Shown: positions 17,161 to 25,536 of the stretch, piece by piece
Position numbering within the stretch: the stretch's first letter is position 1
Layout of the letters: each line of letters opens with the position of its first letter
NCBI GenBank assembly: GCA_963775505.1
Contig: CAVZIL010000009.1
Coordinates: 1 to 64,000 of the forward strand
Length of the DNA stretch: 64,000 bases
From: JAIBJN01 sp963775505
GTDB taxonomy: Bacteria > Actinomycetota > Thermoleophilia > Gaiellales > Gaiellaceae
Reading direction: 5' to 3'
Notes under the pieces: generated by a model
What the model was told of the DNA's origin: nothing
Seen by the model: the letters and a program-made list of their open reading frames with translations, nothing else
Database searches by the model: none
Translations under genes and position numbers: made by a program

Positions 17161-18144
17161 TTATCTGGGCGGGACGAAGCCGACCGCGTCGTGCGCCCGC
17201 TTCAGGGTGGCGGCGGCGATCGCGTGCGCCTTGGCGGCGCCGCGGGCGAGGATCGCCGCGAGCTCGCCGGGGTCGCCCCGGAGCTCGCCGTAGCGGAGCC
17301 GGATCGGGTCGAGGAGCTCGACGACGGCCTCAGCCACCTCCTCCTTGAACCTGCCGTAGCCGGCGCCGTCGTAGCGGGCCTCGATCTCCTCGGGCGTCTC
17401 GCCCGTGGCGACGGCCATGATCTCGATCAGGTTCGTGACGCCCGGCTTGTCCTCGGCCCTGACGACCTCGCGCCCGGAGTCGGTGACCGCCGAGCGGACC
17501 TTGCGCCTGATCGTGTCCGGTGGGTCGAGGACCTTGACGAGGCCGAGGTCGGACGAGAGCGAGGTCGACATGCGGCTCTCGGGGTCCTGCAGGTCCATGA
17601 TCTTCGCGCCGACGTCCCCGTACGTCCCCTCGGGGACGACGAACGTCTCCCCGAAGCGCTGGTTGAACCGCTGGGCGATGTCGCGCGCGAGCTCGAGGTG
17701 CTGGCGCTGGTCCTCGCCCACGGGGACGACGTCGGCGTCGTAGAGGAGGATGTCGGCCGCCTGCAGCACCGGGTAGGTCATGAGCCCCACCGAGAAGCTC
17801 CTCTGCGCGGCCGACTTCTCCCGGAACTGGGGCATGCGCCGGAGCTCTCCGTACGGCGTCATGCACTCGAGGACCCACGAGAGCCGCGGGTGCTCGGGCA
17901 CGTGGCTCTGGACGAAGAGCGTGCAGACGTCCGGATCGAGGCCGCACGCGATCAGGAGCGCGGCGAGGTCGAGCGTCGACTCGCGCAGCTCCTCCGGCTC
18001 CTGCGGGACGGTGATGGCGTGGAGGTCGACGATCGGGTGGAACGCGTCCACCTCGTGCTGCTGCGCGACCCAGCGGCGGATGGCCCCGACGTAGTTGCCG
18101 AGGTGCTTCTCGCCCGTCGGCTGGATTCCGGAGAGGACGCGCAC
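17161..18144 (-). CDS. trpS: Tryptophanyl-tRNA synthetase
   Basis: Class Ic aminoacyl-tRNA synthetase. 327 residues. Signatures: VRVLSGIQPTGEKHLGNYVG (the HIGH-like TGxxHLGNY), VDLHAITVPQEPEEL, DQRQHLELARDIAQRFN, and the KMSKS-like loop SRMSTSLSSD, in which lysines are replaced. GTG at 18144 is preferred because MRVLSGIQ is the family start and a GATAAT -10 box lies 9 bases upstream; GTG 18165 would add seven residues. Its 3' end faces the pseudouridine synthase gene. Divergent from aroG. The degenerate KMSKS loop (MSTSLS) makes this the least canonical feature. Confidence 0.93.
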   Translation of the reverse strand: MRVLSGIQPTGEKHLGNYVGAIRRWVAQQHEVDAFHPIVDLHAITVPQEPEELRESTLDLAALLIACGLDPDVCTLFVQSHVPEHPRLSWVLECMTPYGELRRMPQFREKSAAQRSFSVGLMTYPVLQAADILLYDADVVPVGEDQRQHLELARDIAQRFNQRFGETFVVPEGTYGDVGAKIMDLQDPESRMSTSLSSDLGLVKVLDPPDTIRRKVRSAVTDSGREVVRAEDKPGVTNLIEIMAVATGETPEEIEARYDGAGYGRFKEEVAEAVVELLDPIRLRYGELRGDPGELAAILARGAAKAHAIAAATLKRAHDAVGFVPPR

Positions 18145-18153
18145 GTCGGGCCG

Positions 18154-18171
18154 ATTATCCCTCACTACACT
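18154..18171. promoter_or_regulatory. Divergent -10 boxes of trpS and aroG
   Basis: Minus strand GATAAT (18159-18154), 9 bases from the trpS GTG. Plus strand TACACT (18166-18171), 8 bases from the aroG ATG. Only 35 bases separate the two start codons, so neither mRNA can have a leader or attenuator. Confidence 0.6.
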
Positions 18172-18179
18172 GACGGTCG

Positions 18180-19532
18180 ATGGCCGTAACGAAGCCCGTC
18201 TGGACGCCCTCCTCGTGGCGCTCGAAGCCGGTCCTCCACCAGCCGGAGTGGCCGAGCGAGGAGCGGGCCGAGGCCGCGCGTGCGCGGCTGGCGGTCGTGC
18301 CGCCGCTCGTCTTCGCGGGCGAGGCGCGCCAGCTCCAGGCGGCCCTGGCCGAGGCGGCCGCCGGGCGCGCGTTCCTCCTCCAGGCGGGCGAGTGCGCGGA
18401 GTCGTTCCACGACCTCTCGGCCGTCCACATCCGGGAGAAGCTCAAGATCCTGCTGCAGATGGCGGCCGTCCTCACCTACGGCGCCACGCTCCCCGTGGTG
18501 AAGGTCGGGCGGATCGCCGGCCAGCTCGCCAAGGCGCGGACGTCGCCCACCGAGAAGATCGGCGGGGTCGAGATCCCCTCCTTCCGCGGCCACATGGTCC
18601 ACGACGACGCGCCCACGGAGGAGGCGCGCATCCCCGACCCCGACCGCATGGTGCAGGCGTACAACCACGCAACCGCGACGCTCAATCTCGTGCGCGCCTT
18701 CACCAAGGGCGGCTTCGCCGACCTCATGCGCGTCCACGAGTGGAACCAGGAGTTCGTCGCCTCCTCGCCCGAGGGGCGGCGCTACGAGCAGCTCGCCTCC
18801 GAGATCGAGCGCGCTCTCCGCTTCATGGCCGCGTGCGGCATCGACCTCTCCGCCGAGTCGCAGCTGCACCAGGTGGACGTCTGGACGAGCCACGAGGGCC
18901 TCGTCCTCGACTACGAGGAAGCGCTCACCCGGCGCGACTCGACGACCGGCGACTGGTACGACTGCTCGGCGCACATGCTCTGGATCGGCGAGCGCACGCG
19001 CCAGCCGGACGGCGCCCACGTCGAGTTCTTCTCGGGCGTCCTGAACCCGCTCGGGCTGAAGGTGGGGCCGACGGCGACCCCCGACGAGATCCTCGAGCTC
19101 TGCGAGCGCCTCAACCCGGATCGGGTCCCCGGGCGACTGACGCTGATCGCGCGGATGGGCGCCGACAGGGTCTTCGACCTCCTGCCGCCGATCCTCGGGG
19201 CCGTGCGGGACTCGGGTCATCCGGTCCTGTGGGCGTCGGATCCCATGCACGCCAACGTCTTCGTCACGGAGTCCGGCTTCAAGACGCGCCGCTTCGACGC
19301 GATCATGGCCGAGATCGAGGGCTTCTTCGCCGCCTGCCACAAGGAGCGCGTGTGGCCCGGCGGCGTCCATCTCGAGTTCACGGGGGAGGACGTCACGGAG
19401 TGCCTGGGCGGCGGCGAGGCGGTGCTCGAGGAGCAGCTCAACGCCCGCTACATGACGCTCTGCGACCCGCGCCTGAACGCCCGCCAGTCGCTCGACCTCG
19501 CCTTCCGGCTCGCCGAGCTCCAGCGGGTCTAG
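18180..19532 (+). CDS. aroG: 3-deoxy-7-phosphoheptulonate synthase, type II
   Basis: First step of the shikimate pathway, joining PEP and erythrose 4-phosphate. 450 residues, the class II (plant/actinobacterial) form, unrelated in sequence to E. coli AroG. Landmarks: FLLQAGECAESF, KIGGVEIPSFRGHMVHDDAP, YNHATATLNLVRAF, FFSGVLNPLGLKVGPTATPD, LWASDPMHANVF, VHLEFTGEDVTECLGG. Leaderless ATG at 18180, 35 bases from the divergent trpS start. Heads the operon aroG-tyrA-aroA-cmk-plsC-der-gpsA. Confidence 0.96.
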   Translation: MAVTKPVWTPSSWRSKPVLHQPEWPSEERAEAARARLAVVPPLVFAGEARQLQAALAEAAAGRAFLLQAGECAESFHDLSAVHIREKLKILLQMAAVLTYGATLPVVKVGRIAGQLAKARTSPTEKIGGVEIPSFRGHMVHDDAPTEEARIPDPDRMVQAYNHATATLNLVRAFTKGGFADLMRVHEWNQEFVASSPEGRRYEQLASEIERALRFMAACGIDLSAESQLHQVDVWTSHEGLVLDYEEALTRRDSTTGDWYDCSAHMLWIGERTRQPDGAHVEFFSGVLNPLGLKVGPTATPDEILELCERLNPDRVPGRLTLIARMGADRVFDLLPPILGAVRDSGHPVLWASDPMHANVFVTESGFKTRRFDAIMAEIEGFFAACHKERVWPGGVHLEFTGEDVTECLGGGEAVLEEQLNARYMTLCDPRLNARQSLDLAFRLAELQRV

Positions 19533-20630
19533 TGGAGTCTCGATCGCCTCGCCATCGTCGGCACCGGGCTGATCGGCGCCTCGGTCGGCCTCGCGGCGAA
19601 GCGGGCGGGAGTCGCCCACGTCGCCGGGTACGACGCCGACCCGGAGTCGCTCGCCGGCGCAGCCGAGCGCGGCGCGCTCGACGAGCCCCACGGCAGCGTC
19701 GTCGCGGCGGTGGAGGAGGCCGAGCTCGTCGTGGTCGCGACCCCGGTGGCCAGCCTCGAGGAGCGGATCGGGGAAGCGCTGGCGGCGGCCGGCGCCGGGG
19801 CGACGGTCACCGACGTCGGCTCGACGAAGTCCGCGCTCTGCGCGGCCGTCCCGGACCGCGTCCGCTTCATCGGCGGCCATCCGGTCTGCGGCTCGGAGGC
19901 GCGCGGGCCGGCCAGCGGGAGCGAGCAGCTCTTCGACGGGGCGACCTGGTTCCTGACGCCGGTCGCCGAGACGGAGCCGGAGCGCTACCGGCTCCTGCAC
20001 GGATTCGTCGCCTCGCTCGGGGCCGTTCCCGTGGCGATCGACCCTGTCGCCCACGACCGGCTCCTGGCGCTCACGAGCCACCTCCCGCACGCGCTCGCGA
20101 ACGTCGTCCTGAACCACGCGGGCTCGGTGCGGGTGGACGGGCACGAGCCGCTCGCAGGCGCGGGCGGGTCGCTCAGGGACATGACCCGCGTGGCCGGCGC
20201 GAACCCGCGCATCTGGATCGACATCTTCCTCGACAACGCCGAGGAGCTGCGGGCCGCGCTCGGGGAGCACCGCCGGCGGGTCGAGGAGCTCGAGCGCGCC
20301 CTCGAGGCGCGCGACGCCGGCTGGCTCGCGCGCTGGGTGGGCGAGGCGGGCGGCAACCGGAGCCGGCTCCTGGCCGAGGCCTACGCGGATCCGGGCGCGC
20401 TGCAGCGCGTGCGCGTCCACGTCCCCGACCGGCCCGGCGTGCTCTCGGGGATCACGCAGGCGCTCGGCGCCGAGCAGATCAACATCGAGGACTTCGAGCT
20501 CGACCATCTGTCCCCCGAGCGCGGGGGGACGCTGAGCGTGCTCGTGGCCGGCGAGGAGGCTGCTCGCCGGGCGGCTGACCTCCTCGAAGCGCAGGGCTAC
20601 TCCGTCATCGTCTCGCCGGCCTTCGAATGA
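19533..20630 (+). CDS. tyrA: Prephenate dehydrogenase with C-terminal ACT domain; start unclear
   Basis: Makes 4-hydroxyphenylpyruvate for tyrosine. About 365 residues: Rossmann fold (LAIVGTGLIGASVGLAAKRA), TDVGSTKSALC, GGHPVCGSEARGPASG, catalytic-region histidine in LTSHLPHALANVVLN, then ACT (VRVHVPDRPGVLSGITQALG, INIEDFEL). No ATG/GTG/TTG exists in frame between the aroG stop and the first strand. A GTG overlapping the aroG stop (19532) is one frame off; removing one base between 19534 and 19542 would give V-E-(S/F)-D-R-L-A-I-V-G. So an indel or a non-standard start is likely. Coupled to aroA by a 4-base ATGA overlap. Confidence 0.9.
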   Translation, partial: WSLDRLAIVGTGLIGASVGLAAKRAGVAHVAGYDADPESLAGAAERGALDEPHGSVVAAVEEAELVVVATPVASLEERIGEALAAAGAGATVTDVGSTKSALCAAVPDRVRFIGGHPVCGSEARGPASGSEQLFDGATWFLTPVAETEPERYRLLHGFVASLGAVPVAIDPVAHDRLLALTSHLPHALANVVLNHAGSVRVDGHEPLAGAGGSLRDMTRVAGANPRIWIDIFLDNAEELRAALGEHRRRVEELERALEARDAGWLARWVGEAGGNRSRLLAEAYADPGALQRVRVHVPDRPGVLSGITQALGAEQINIEDFELDHLSPERGGTLSVLVAGEEAARRAADLLEAQGYSVIVSPAFE

Positions 20631-21910
20631 CGATCGAGCCGGCGGCGTCGGTCCAGGGCGACATCGCCGTCCCCGGCGACAAGTCGATCTCGCACCGGGC
20701 GCTCCTCCTGGGCATGGTGGCCGACGGGGAGAGCGAGGTCGACGGCTTCGGCGTCTCGGAGGACACGCTGTCGACGGTCGACGTGGTGCGCGCGCTCGGC
20801 GCCGGGGTGGAGGTGGAAGGCGATCGCCTCCAGGTCCAGGGCCTGGGCCTGCGCGGGATCCGGGAGCCGGCCGGGCCGCTCGACTGCGGCAACGCCGGGA
20901 CCCTGATGCGGCTCCTGCCGGGGATCCTGGCGGGGCAGGAGGGCAGGTTCGAGCTCGTCGGCGACGAGTCGCTGAGCACACGGCCGATGGAGCGGATCGC
21001 GGAGCCGCTGCGGGCGATGGGGGCTCGCGTGACGACGGCCGAGGGGCACGCGCCGGTCGTCGTCGAGGGCGGCGGGCTCCGCCCGGTGCGCTGGGAGCTG
21101 CCGGTGGCGAGCGCGCAGGTGAAGTCGTGCGTCCTGCTCGCCGGCCTCTACGCCGAGGACGGGCCGACGACGGCGGTCGAGCCGCACGCGAGCCGGGATC
21201 ACACGGAGCGGATGCTCGAGGCGATGGGGGCCCGCGTGCGCCGCGGGCCGGGGGAGGCGTCCGTGTGGCCGGTCGAGCGCCTCGGGCCGCTCCGGACGAC
21301 GATTCCCGGCGACGTCTCCTCGGCGGCGCCGTTCGTCGTCGCGGCGACGCTCCTGGCCGGCTCGAAGCTGCGGCTCCACGGCGTCGGCCTGAACCCGACG
21401 CGGACCGGATTCCTCGACGTCCTCGAGCGGATGGGCGGGCGCATCGCGGTCTTCAACCGCCGCTCGGCCGGCGGCGAGCCCGTCGGCGACCTCGAGGTCG
21501 AGGCCGCCGAGCTCGTGGCGACCTCGATCGGCCCCGAGGAGGTGCCGTCCCTGGTCGACGAGCTCCCGCTGTTCGCGCTGGCAGCCGGAATGGCGCACGG
21601 CGACAGCGTCGTCACCGGCGCGCAGGAGCTGCGCGTGAAGGAGTCGGACCGTGTCGAGAGCGTGAAAGATGTGCTCCGGCCACTGGGCATCCACATCGAG
21701 ACGCGTCACGATGGCTTCCGGGTTCGTGGGGTCCCCACCCGCCCTCAGGGTGGGGGCGTGGTCGATGCCCGCGGCGACCACCGGATCGCCATGCTGGGAG
21801 CGGTCGCCGGGCTCGTTTCCCGGCAGGGGGTGGAGCTCCGGGGAGCCGAAATCGCCGCGGTAAGCTTCCCCGACTTCTTCCCGATGTTGGACTCGCTCGC
21901 CCTTCGATGA
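20627..21910 (+). CDS. aroA: 3-phosphoshikimate 1-carboxyvinyltransferase (EPSP synthase)
   Basis: Sixth shikimate-pathway step, the glyphosate target. 427 residues. Seen: VPGDKSISHRALLLGMVADG (substrate-binding KSxSHR), LDCGNAGTLMRLLPGILAGQ, LVGDESLSTRPMERI, LPVASAQVKSCVLLAGLYAE, DVSSAAPFVVAATL, RVKESDRVESV and the terminal VDARGDHRIAMLGAVAGLVS. ATG overlaps the tyrA stop (ATGA). Its own TGA stop is the left copy of the 7-base duplication around short element B4. Confidence 0.97.
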   Translation: MTIEPAASVQGDIAVPGDKSISHRALLLGMVADGESEVDGFGVSEDTLSTVDVVRALGAGVEVEGDRLQVQGLGLRGIREPAGPLDCGNAGTLMRLLPGILAGQEGRFELVGDESLSTRPMERIAEPLRAMGARVTTAEGHAPVVVEGGGLRPVRWELPVASAQVKSCVLLAGLYAEDGPTTAVEPHASRDHTERMLEAMGARVRRGPGEASVWPVERLGPLRTTIPGDVSSAAPFVVAATLLAGSKLRLHGVGLNPTRTGFLDVLERMGGRIAVFNRRSAGGEPVGDLEVEAAELVATSIGPEEVPSLVDELPLFALAAGMAHGDSVVTGAQELRVKESDRVESVKDVLRPLGIHIETRHDGFRVRGVPTRPQGGGVVDARGDHRIAMLGAVAGLVSRQGVELRGAEIAAVSFPDFFPMLDSLALR

Positions 21911-21970
21911 TCGTTGCTCGCCTCCAGCCCGCTCCCGCCCGGTTTGGGAGCCCGGGGCGGCCGTGATCGT
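21908..21970. repeat. Short family-B-like insert B4 with 7-base direct repeats
   Basis: TGATCGT (21908-21914) and TGATCGT (21964-21970) flank 49 bases beginning TGCTCGCCTCCAGCCCGCTC, which matches the left end of copy B3 at 19 of 22 positions through CCCG. An internal hairpin GCTCCC-N9-GGGAGC follows. Deleting insert plus one repeat restores an ATGA overlap: aroA stop TGA and cmk ATG-ATC-GTG. The hairpins 2 and 3 of full copies are absent. Confidence 0.6.
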
Positions 21971-22598
21971 GGCCATCGACGGCCCTGCCGGATCGGGCAA
22001 GAGCACGGTGGCGCGCGGCCTCGCCGAGCGCCTGGGCTTCCGCTACCTCGACACCGGCGCCATGTACCGGGCGCTCACGTGGCTGGCGCTCGAGGACGGA
22101 ATCGACCTCGACGACGGCTCGGCCCTCGAGGCGCTCGCGCTCGCGAACCCGATCGCCTTCGCGGGCGACCGCGTCCTCGTCCGCGACGGCGACGTCACGG
22201 CCGCGATCCGCGAGCCGCGCATCGATCGCGTCGTCTCCTCGGTGGCGCGCCATCCGGAGGTGCGGTCGGTCATGAAGGAGCGCCAGCGCGAGCTCGCGGA
22301 AGGGGGCGACGCGGTCATCGAGGGGCGCGACATCGGCACGGTGGTCTGCCCGGACGCCGAGGTGAAGGTCTACCTCGTGGCCGACCCGGGCGAGCGTGCG
22401 CGACGGCGGCAGGCCGACCATCCCGACATCGGCACCGAGGCCTTGGCCACCGACCTGCGGCTCCGCGACGAGCGCGACGCGGCGCAGATGCAGGCGGCCG
22501 CGGACGCCGAGAAGATCGACACCACCGAGCTGACGATCGACGAGGTTCTCGACCGGATCGAACGGCTCGTCGAGGCGCGGGCGAGCGCGAGCGCATGA
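21963..22598 (+). CDS. cmk: Cytidylate kinase
   Basis: Phosphorylates CMP/dCMP. 211 residues: P-loop VAIDGPAGSGKSTVARGLAE, LDTGAMYRALTWLAL, VEIEGRDIGTVV-like stretch (AVIEGRDIGTVVCPDAEVKV), LRDERDAAQM. The present start is GTG 21963; before the B4 insert the start was probably the ATG now cut off at 21907. Same operon as aroA and plsC; ATG of plsC overlaps its stop. Confidence 0.95.
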   Translation: MIVAIDGPAGSGKSTVARGLAERLGFRYLDTGAMYRALTWLALEDGIDLDDGSALEALALANPIAFAGDRVLVRDGDVTAAIREPRIDRVVSSVARHPEVRSVMKERQRELAEGGDAVIEGRDIGTVVCPDAEVKVYLVADPGERARRRQADHPDIGTEALATDLRLRDERDAAQMQAAADAEKIDTTELTIDEVLDRIERLVEARASASA

Positions 22599-23275
22599 AG
22601 CCGGTCGATCTCGTCTACTGGACGGTGGGCAAGGGCTTCCTGGGGAGCCTGACGCGCGCCGCGACCTCGATCCGGGTCTACGGGAGGGAGCGCGTGCCGC
22701 GCGAGGGCGGCGCCGTGCTCGCCGTGAACCACTTCAACTTCATCGACGTTCCCGTGATCGGCACCATGTGCCCTCGCCGGCTGGTCTTCGTGGCGAAGAG
22801 CGAGCTGTTCGACGTCCCTGGGCTGTCGCAGCTCATCGCGGCGCACGGGACGCTCGCGATCCGCCGGGGGGAGTCGGATCGCGACGCGCTCCGGCGCATG
22901 CGCAAGACGGTGCGGGAGAACGACATGCTGGGGCTCTTCGTGGAGGGCACGCGCCAGACGAGCGGCGTGCCGGGGGAGGCCAAGCCGGGCGCGGCGATGA
23001 TTGCCATCTCCGAGGGTGTCCCGATCGTGCCGGCTGCGATCCACGGCTCGCAGACCTGGAAGCTCGGCAACCGCGCGGCGGTCTCCCTCGCCTTCGGCGA
23101 GCCGATGCGCTTCGCGGAGCACCCGCGGAACTCGAAGGGCTACGCGGCCGCCTCGGAGGAGATCATGGCCGAGATCAAGCGCCTCTGGGAGTGGCTGGTC
23201 CGGATCCACGAGCTCGGCCGGCCGCGTGACGCGACGCCGCCCCGCCGCGAGACGGTCCCGACCAAGGTCGCCTAG
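22595..23275 (+). CDS. plsC: 1-acyl-sn-glycerol-3-phosphate acyltransferase
   Basis: Membrane-associated acyltransferase of phospholipid synthesis. 226 residues with the catalytic HX4D in VNHFNFIDVPV, the second block FVAKSELFDVPGLSQLIAAH, and VEGTRQTSGVPGEAKPGAAM plus VPIVPAAIHGS (blocks III and IV). ATG overlaps the cmk stop by 4 bases. The cmk-plsC-der order is common in actinobacteria and Firmicutes. Together with gpsA in the same operon it covers early phosphatidate synthesis. Confidence 0.94.
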   Translation: MKPVDLVYWTVGKGFLGSLTRAATSIRVYGRERVPREGGAVLAVNHFNFIDVPVIGTMCPRRLVFVAKSELFDVPGLSQLIAAHGTLAIRRGESDRDALRRMRKTVRENDMLGLFVEGTRQTSGVPGEAKPGAAMIAISEGVPIVPAAIHGSQTWKLGNRAAVSLAFGEPMRFAEHPRNSKGYAAASEEIMAEIKRLWEWLVRIHELGRPRDATPPRRETVPTKVA

Positions 23276-24583
23276 ATGGAAGCGCCGCTCCTCGGCGCGG
23301 TCGCCGTCATCGGCTTCCCCAACGTCGGGAAGTCCACGCTCGTCAACCGGCTCACCGCCACGCGCGAGGCCGTCGTCTTCGAGACGCCCGGCGTCACCCG
23401 CGACCGCAAGGACGTCGTCTGCGAGTGGGCGGGAAAGCGGTTCGTGCTCGTCGACACCGGCGGGGTGGACGTCGCCGACTCTTCGCCGCTCACACAGCAG
23501 GTGGCGGAGCAGGCGCGCCGCGCCGTCGAGGAGGCCGACCTCGTCGCCTTCGTCGTCGACGCCAAGGCCGGCGTCACGCCGGGCGACGAGGAGATCGCCG
23601 ACATCCTCCGACGCTCGGGCCGGCCGGTGCTCGTCGTCGCCAACAAGGTGGACGACCCCAAGCGCGACGACGAGGCGCTCGAGTTCCACCGCCTCGGCCT
23701 CGGCGACCCGCTTCCCATCTCGGCCGTCCACGGGTACGGGACGGGCGACCTGCTCGACCGGATCGTCTCGCTCCTCCCGGGCGAGGGGCCGCCCGAGGTC
23801 GGGGAGGACGCCATCCGCGTCGCCGTGCTCGGCCGGCCCAACGTCGGCAAGTCGAGCCTCGTCAACGCCCTCGTCGGGCAGGAGCGGGTGATCGTCTCGG
23901 ACCAGCCGGGGACGACGCGCGACTCGATCGACACCGTGCTCCGGCGCGGGGACACGACCTACGTCCTCGTGGACACGGCGGGGCTCCGCCGCAAGCGCCG
24001 CCACCGGCAAGGGGTCGAGTACTTCTCCGAGCTGCGGGCGATCAAGGCGGCCGAGCGGGCCGACGTGGCCCTGGTGCTCATCGACTCGACCGAGGGCCTC
24101 GTCGACCAGGACCTCGCCGTCGCCAACATCGCGCGCACGGCCGGCGACTCGACTCTGGTCGTCCTCTCGAAGTGGGACGCTGCCGAGGTGGGGATCGAGG
24201 ACGTGCGGCCCCGCATCGAGAGCCGGCTGCGCCAGCGGCCGCCCGTCGTCGCCGTCTCGGCCAAGACCAACCGCGGCGTCGGGAAGCTCCTCGACCGCGT
24301 GGAGGAGCTCTTCGCCAAGCACACCGCCCGCGTGCCCACCGCCGGCTTCAACCGGATCCTGCAGGAGCTGCGCGAGGCCAGGCCGGGGCCGAGCAGGAAC
24401 GGCAGGCGCCTGAACCTCCTCTACGGCACGCAGGTCTCGACGCGCCCGCCCCGCTTTCGGATCCACGTCAACGACCCGGGCCTCCTGACGCGCGACTACG
24501 GCTACTGGGTCGAGAACCAGCTCCGCGACCGCCTCGGCCTGCAGGGCGTGCCGGTGATCATCGACTTCGTGCGGCGCTCGTGA
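23276..24583 (+). CDS. der: Ribosome biogenesis GTPase Der (EngA)
   Basis: Double-GTPase needed for 50S assembly. 435 residues. First G domain: GFPNVGKSTLVNRLTATREA, TPGVTRDRK, VDTGGVD, ANKVD. Second: GRPNVGKSSLVNALVGQERV, QPGTTRDSID, VDTAGLRRK, LSKWD. The C-terminal KH-like domain ends DRLGLQGVPVIIDFVRRS. ATG follows the plsC stop directly (TAGATGG). Stop overlaps the gpsA GTG. Confidence 0.98.
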   Translation: MEAPLLGAVAVIGFPNVGKSTLVNRLTATREAVVFETPGVTRDRKDVVCEWAGKRFVLVDTGGVDVADSSPLTQQVAEQARRAVEEADLVAFVVDAKAGVTPGDEEIADILRRSGRPVLVVANKVDDPKRDDEALEFHRLGLGDPLPISAVHGYGTGDLLDRIVSLLPGEGPPEVGEDAIRVAVLGRPNVGKSSLVNALVGQERVIVSDQPGTTRDSIDTVLRRGDTTYVLVDTAGLRRKRRHRQGVEYFSELRAIKAAERADVALVLIDSTEGLVDQDLAVANIARTAGDSTLVVLSKWDAAEVGIEDVRPRIESRLRQRPPVVAVSAKTNRGVGKLLDRVEELFAKHTARVPTAGFNRILQELREARPGPSRNGRRLNLLYGTQVSTRPPRFRIHVNDPGLLTRDYGYWVENQLRDRLGLQGVPVIIDFVRRS

Positions 24584-25536
24584 AGGTCGTCGTCGTCGGG
24601 GGCGGCTCCTGGGGATCGGTGTTCGCCGTGCTCCTCGCCGAGCGCGGCCACGAGGTCACGCTCGCCTGCCGCGACCCCGAGCAGGCCCGTGCGATCGCCG
24701 AGACCGGCCGGAATCCGCGCTACCTCACCGACGTGGACCTCTCGGCGGTCGAGGCCGCGACGCTCGAGGCCGCGCCGGTCACGGAGGCCGAGCTCGTGTG
24801 CCTGGCGCTTCCGAGCGGCGCGTTCCGCGAGGTCGTCGAAAGCCTGCCTGGGAGCGCGCCCGTGCTCAGCCTGACGAAGGGCCTCGACCCGGAGACGGGC
24901 TCGCGGCTCTCGACCGTCGTCCGCGGCCGGGCGGTGGCCGTGCTCTCGGGGCCGAACCACGCGGAGGAGATCGCGCAGGGCCTGCCCGCCGCGGCGGTGA
25001 TCTCGAGCGAGGACGAGGAGCTTGCGGTCGAGCTCCAGCACGCCGTCATCTCGACGCGCTTCCGCGTCTACCTCAACTCCGACCTCGTCGGTGTCGAGCT
25101 CTGCGCCGCGGCCAAGAACGTGATGGCGCTCGCGGCGGGGGGCGTGGACGGCTTCGGCTTCGGCGACAACGCCAAGGCGGCTCTGATCACGCGCGGCCTC
25201 TCCGAGATGGCCCGGCTGGGCGAGGCGTGCGGCGCCCGCGGGGAAACGTTCTCGGGCCTCGCCGGCATGGGCGACCTGATCGTCACGTGCTTCTCCCGCT
25301 ACAGCCGAAACAGGCGCGCCGGCGAGCTGATCGCCCGGGGCCGCTCGCCGGAGGAGGCGAAGGAGGAGATCGGGATGGTGGTCGAGGGCCTGACGACCGC
25401 CCCCGTTCTCCGCGACCTCTCGCGGCGGCTCGGCGTCGAGCTCCCCATCACCGAGGCGATCTGCGAGGTGCTGAACGGCACGAGCGCCCTCGACCTGGTC
25501 TCAGGGTTGATGAACAGAACGCCGACAGATGAGTAA
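24580..25536 (+). CDS. gpsA: Glycerol-3-phosphate dehydrogenase [NAD(P)+]
   Basis: Makes sn-glycerol 3-phosphate for phospholipids. 318 residues: Rossmann motif VVVVGGGSWGSVFAVLLAER (third position G where A is usual), LSLTKGLDPETG, SGPNHAEEIAQGLPAAAVIS, catalytic lysine in CAAAKNVMALAAG, SGLAGMGDLIVTCFSRYSRN, VEGLTTAPVL. GTG overlaps the der stop (GTGA). Ends the long operon, overlapping the lipoprotein gene by 8 bases. Confidence 0.96.
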   Translation: MKVVVVGGGSWGSVFAVLLAERGHEVTLACRDPEQARAIAETGRNPRYLTDVDLSAVEAATLEAAPVTEAELVCLALPSGAFREVVESLPGSAPVLSLTKGLDPETGSRLSTVVRGRAVAVLSGPNHAEEIAQGLPAAAVISSEDEELAVELQHAVISTRFRVYLNSDLVGVELCAAAKNVMALAAGGVDGFGFGDNAKAALITRGLSEMARLGEACGARGETFSGLAGMGDLIVTCFSRYSRNRRAGELIARGRSPEEAKEEIGMVVEGLTTAPVLRDLSRRLGVELPITEAICEVLNGTSALDLVSGLMNRTPTDE

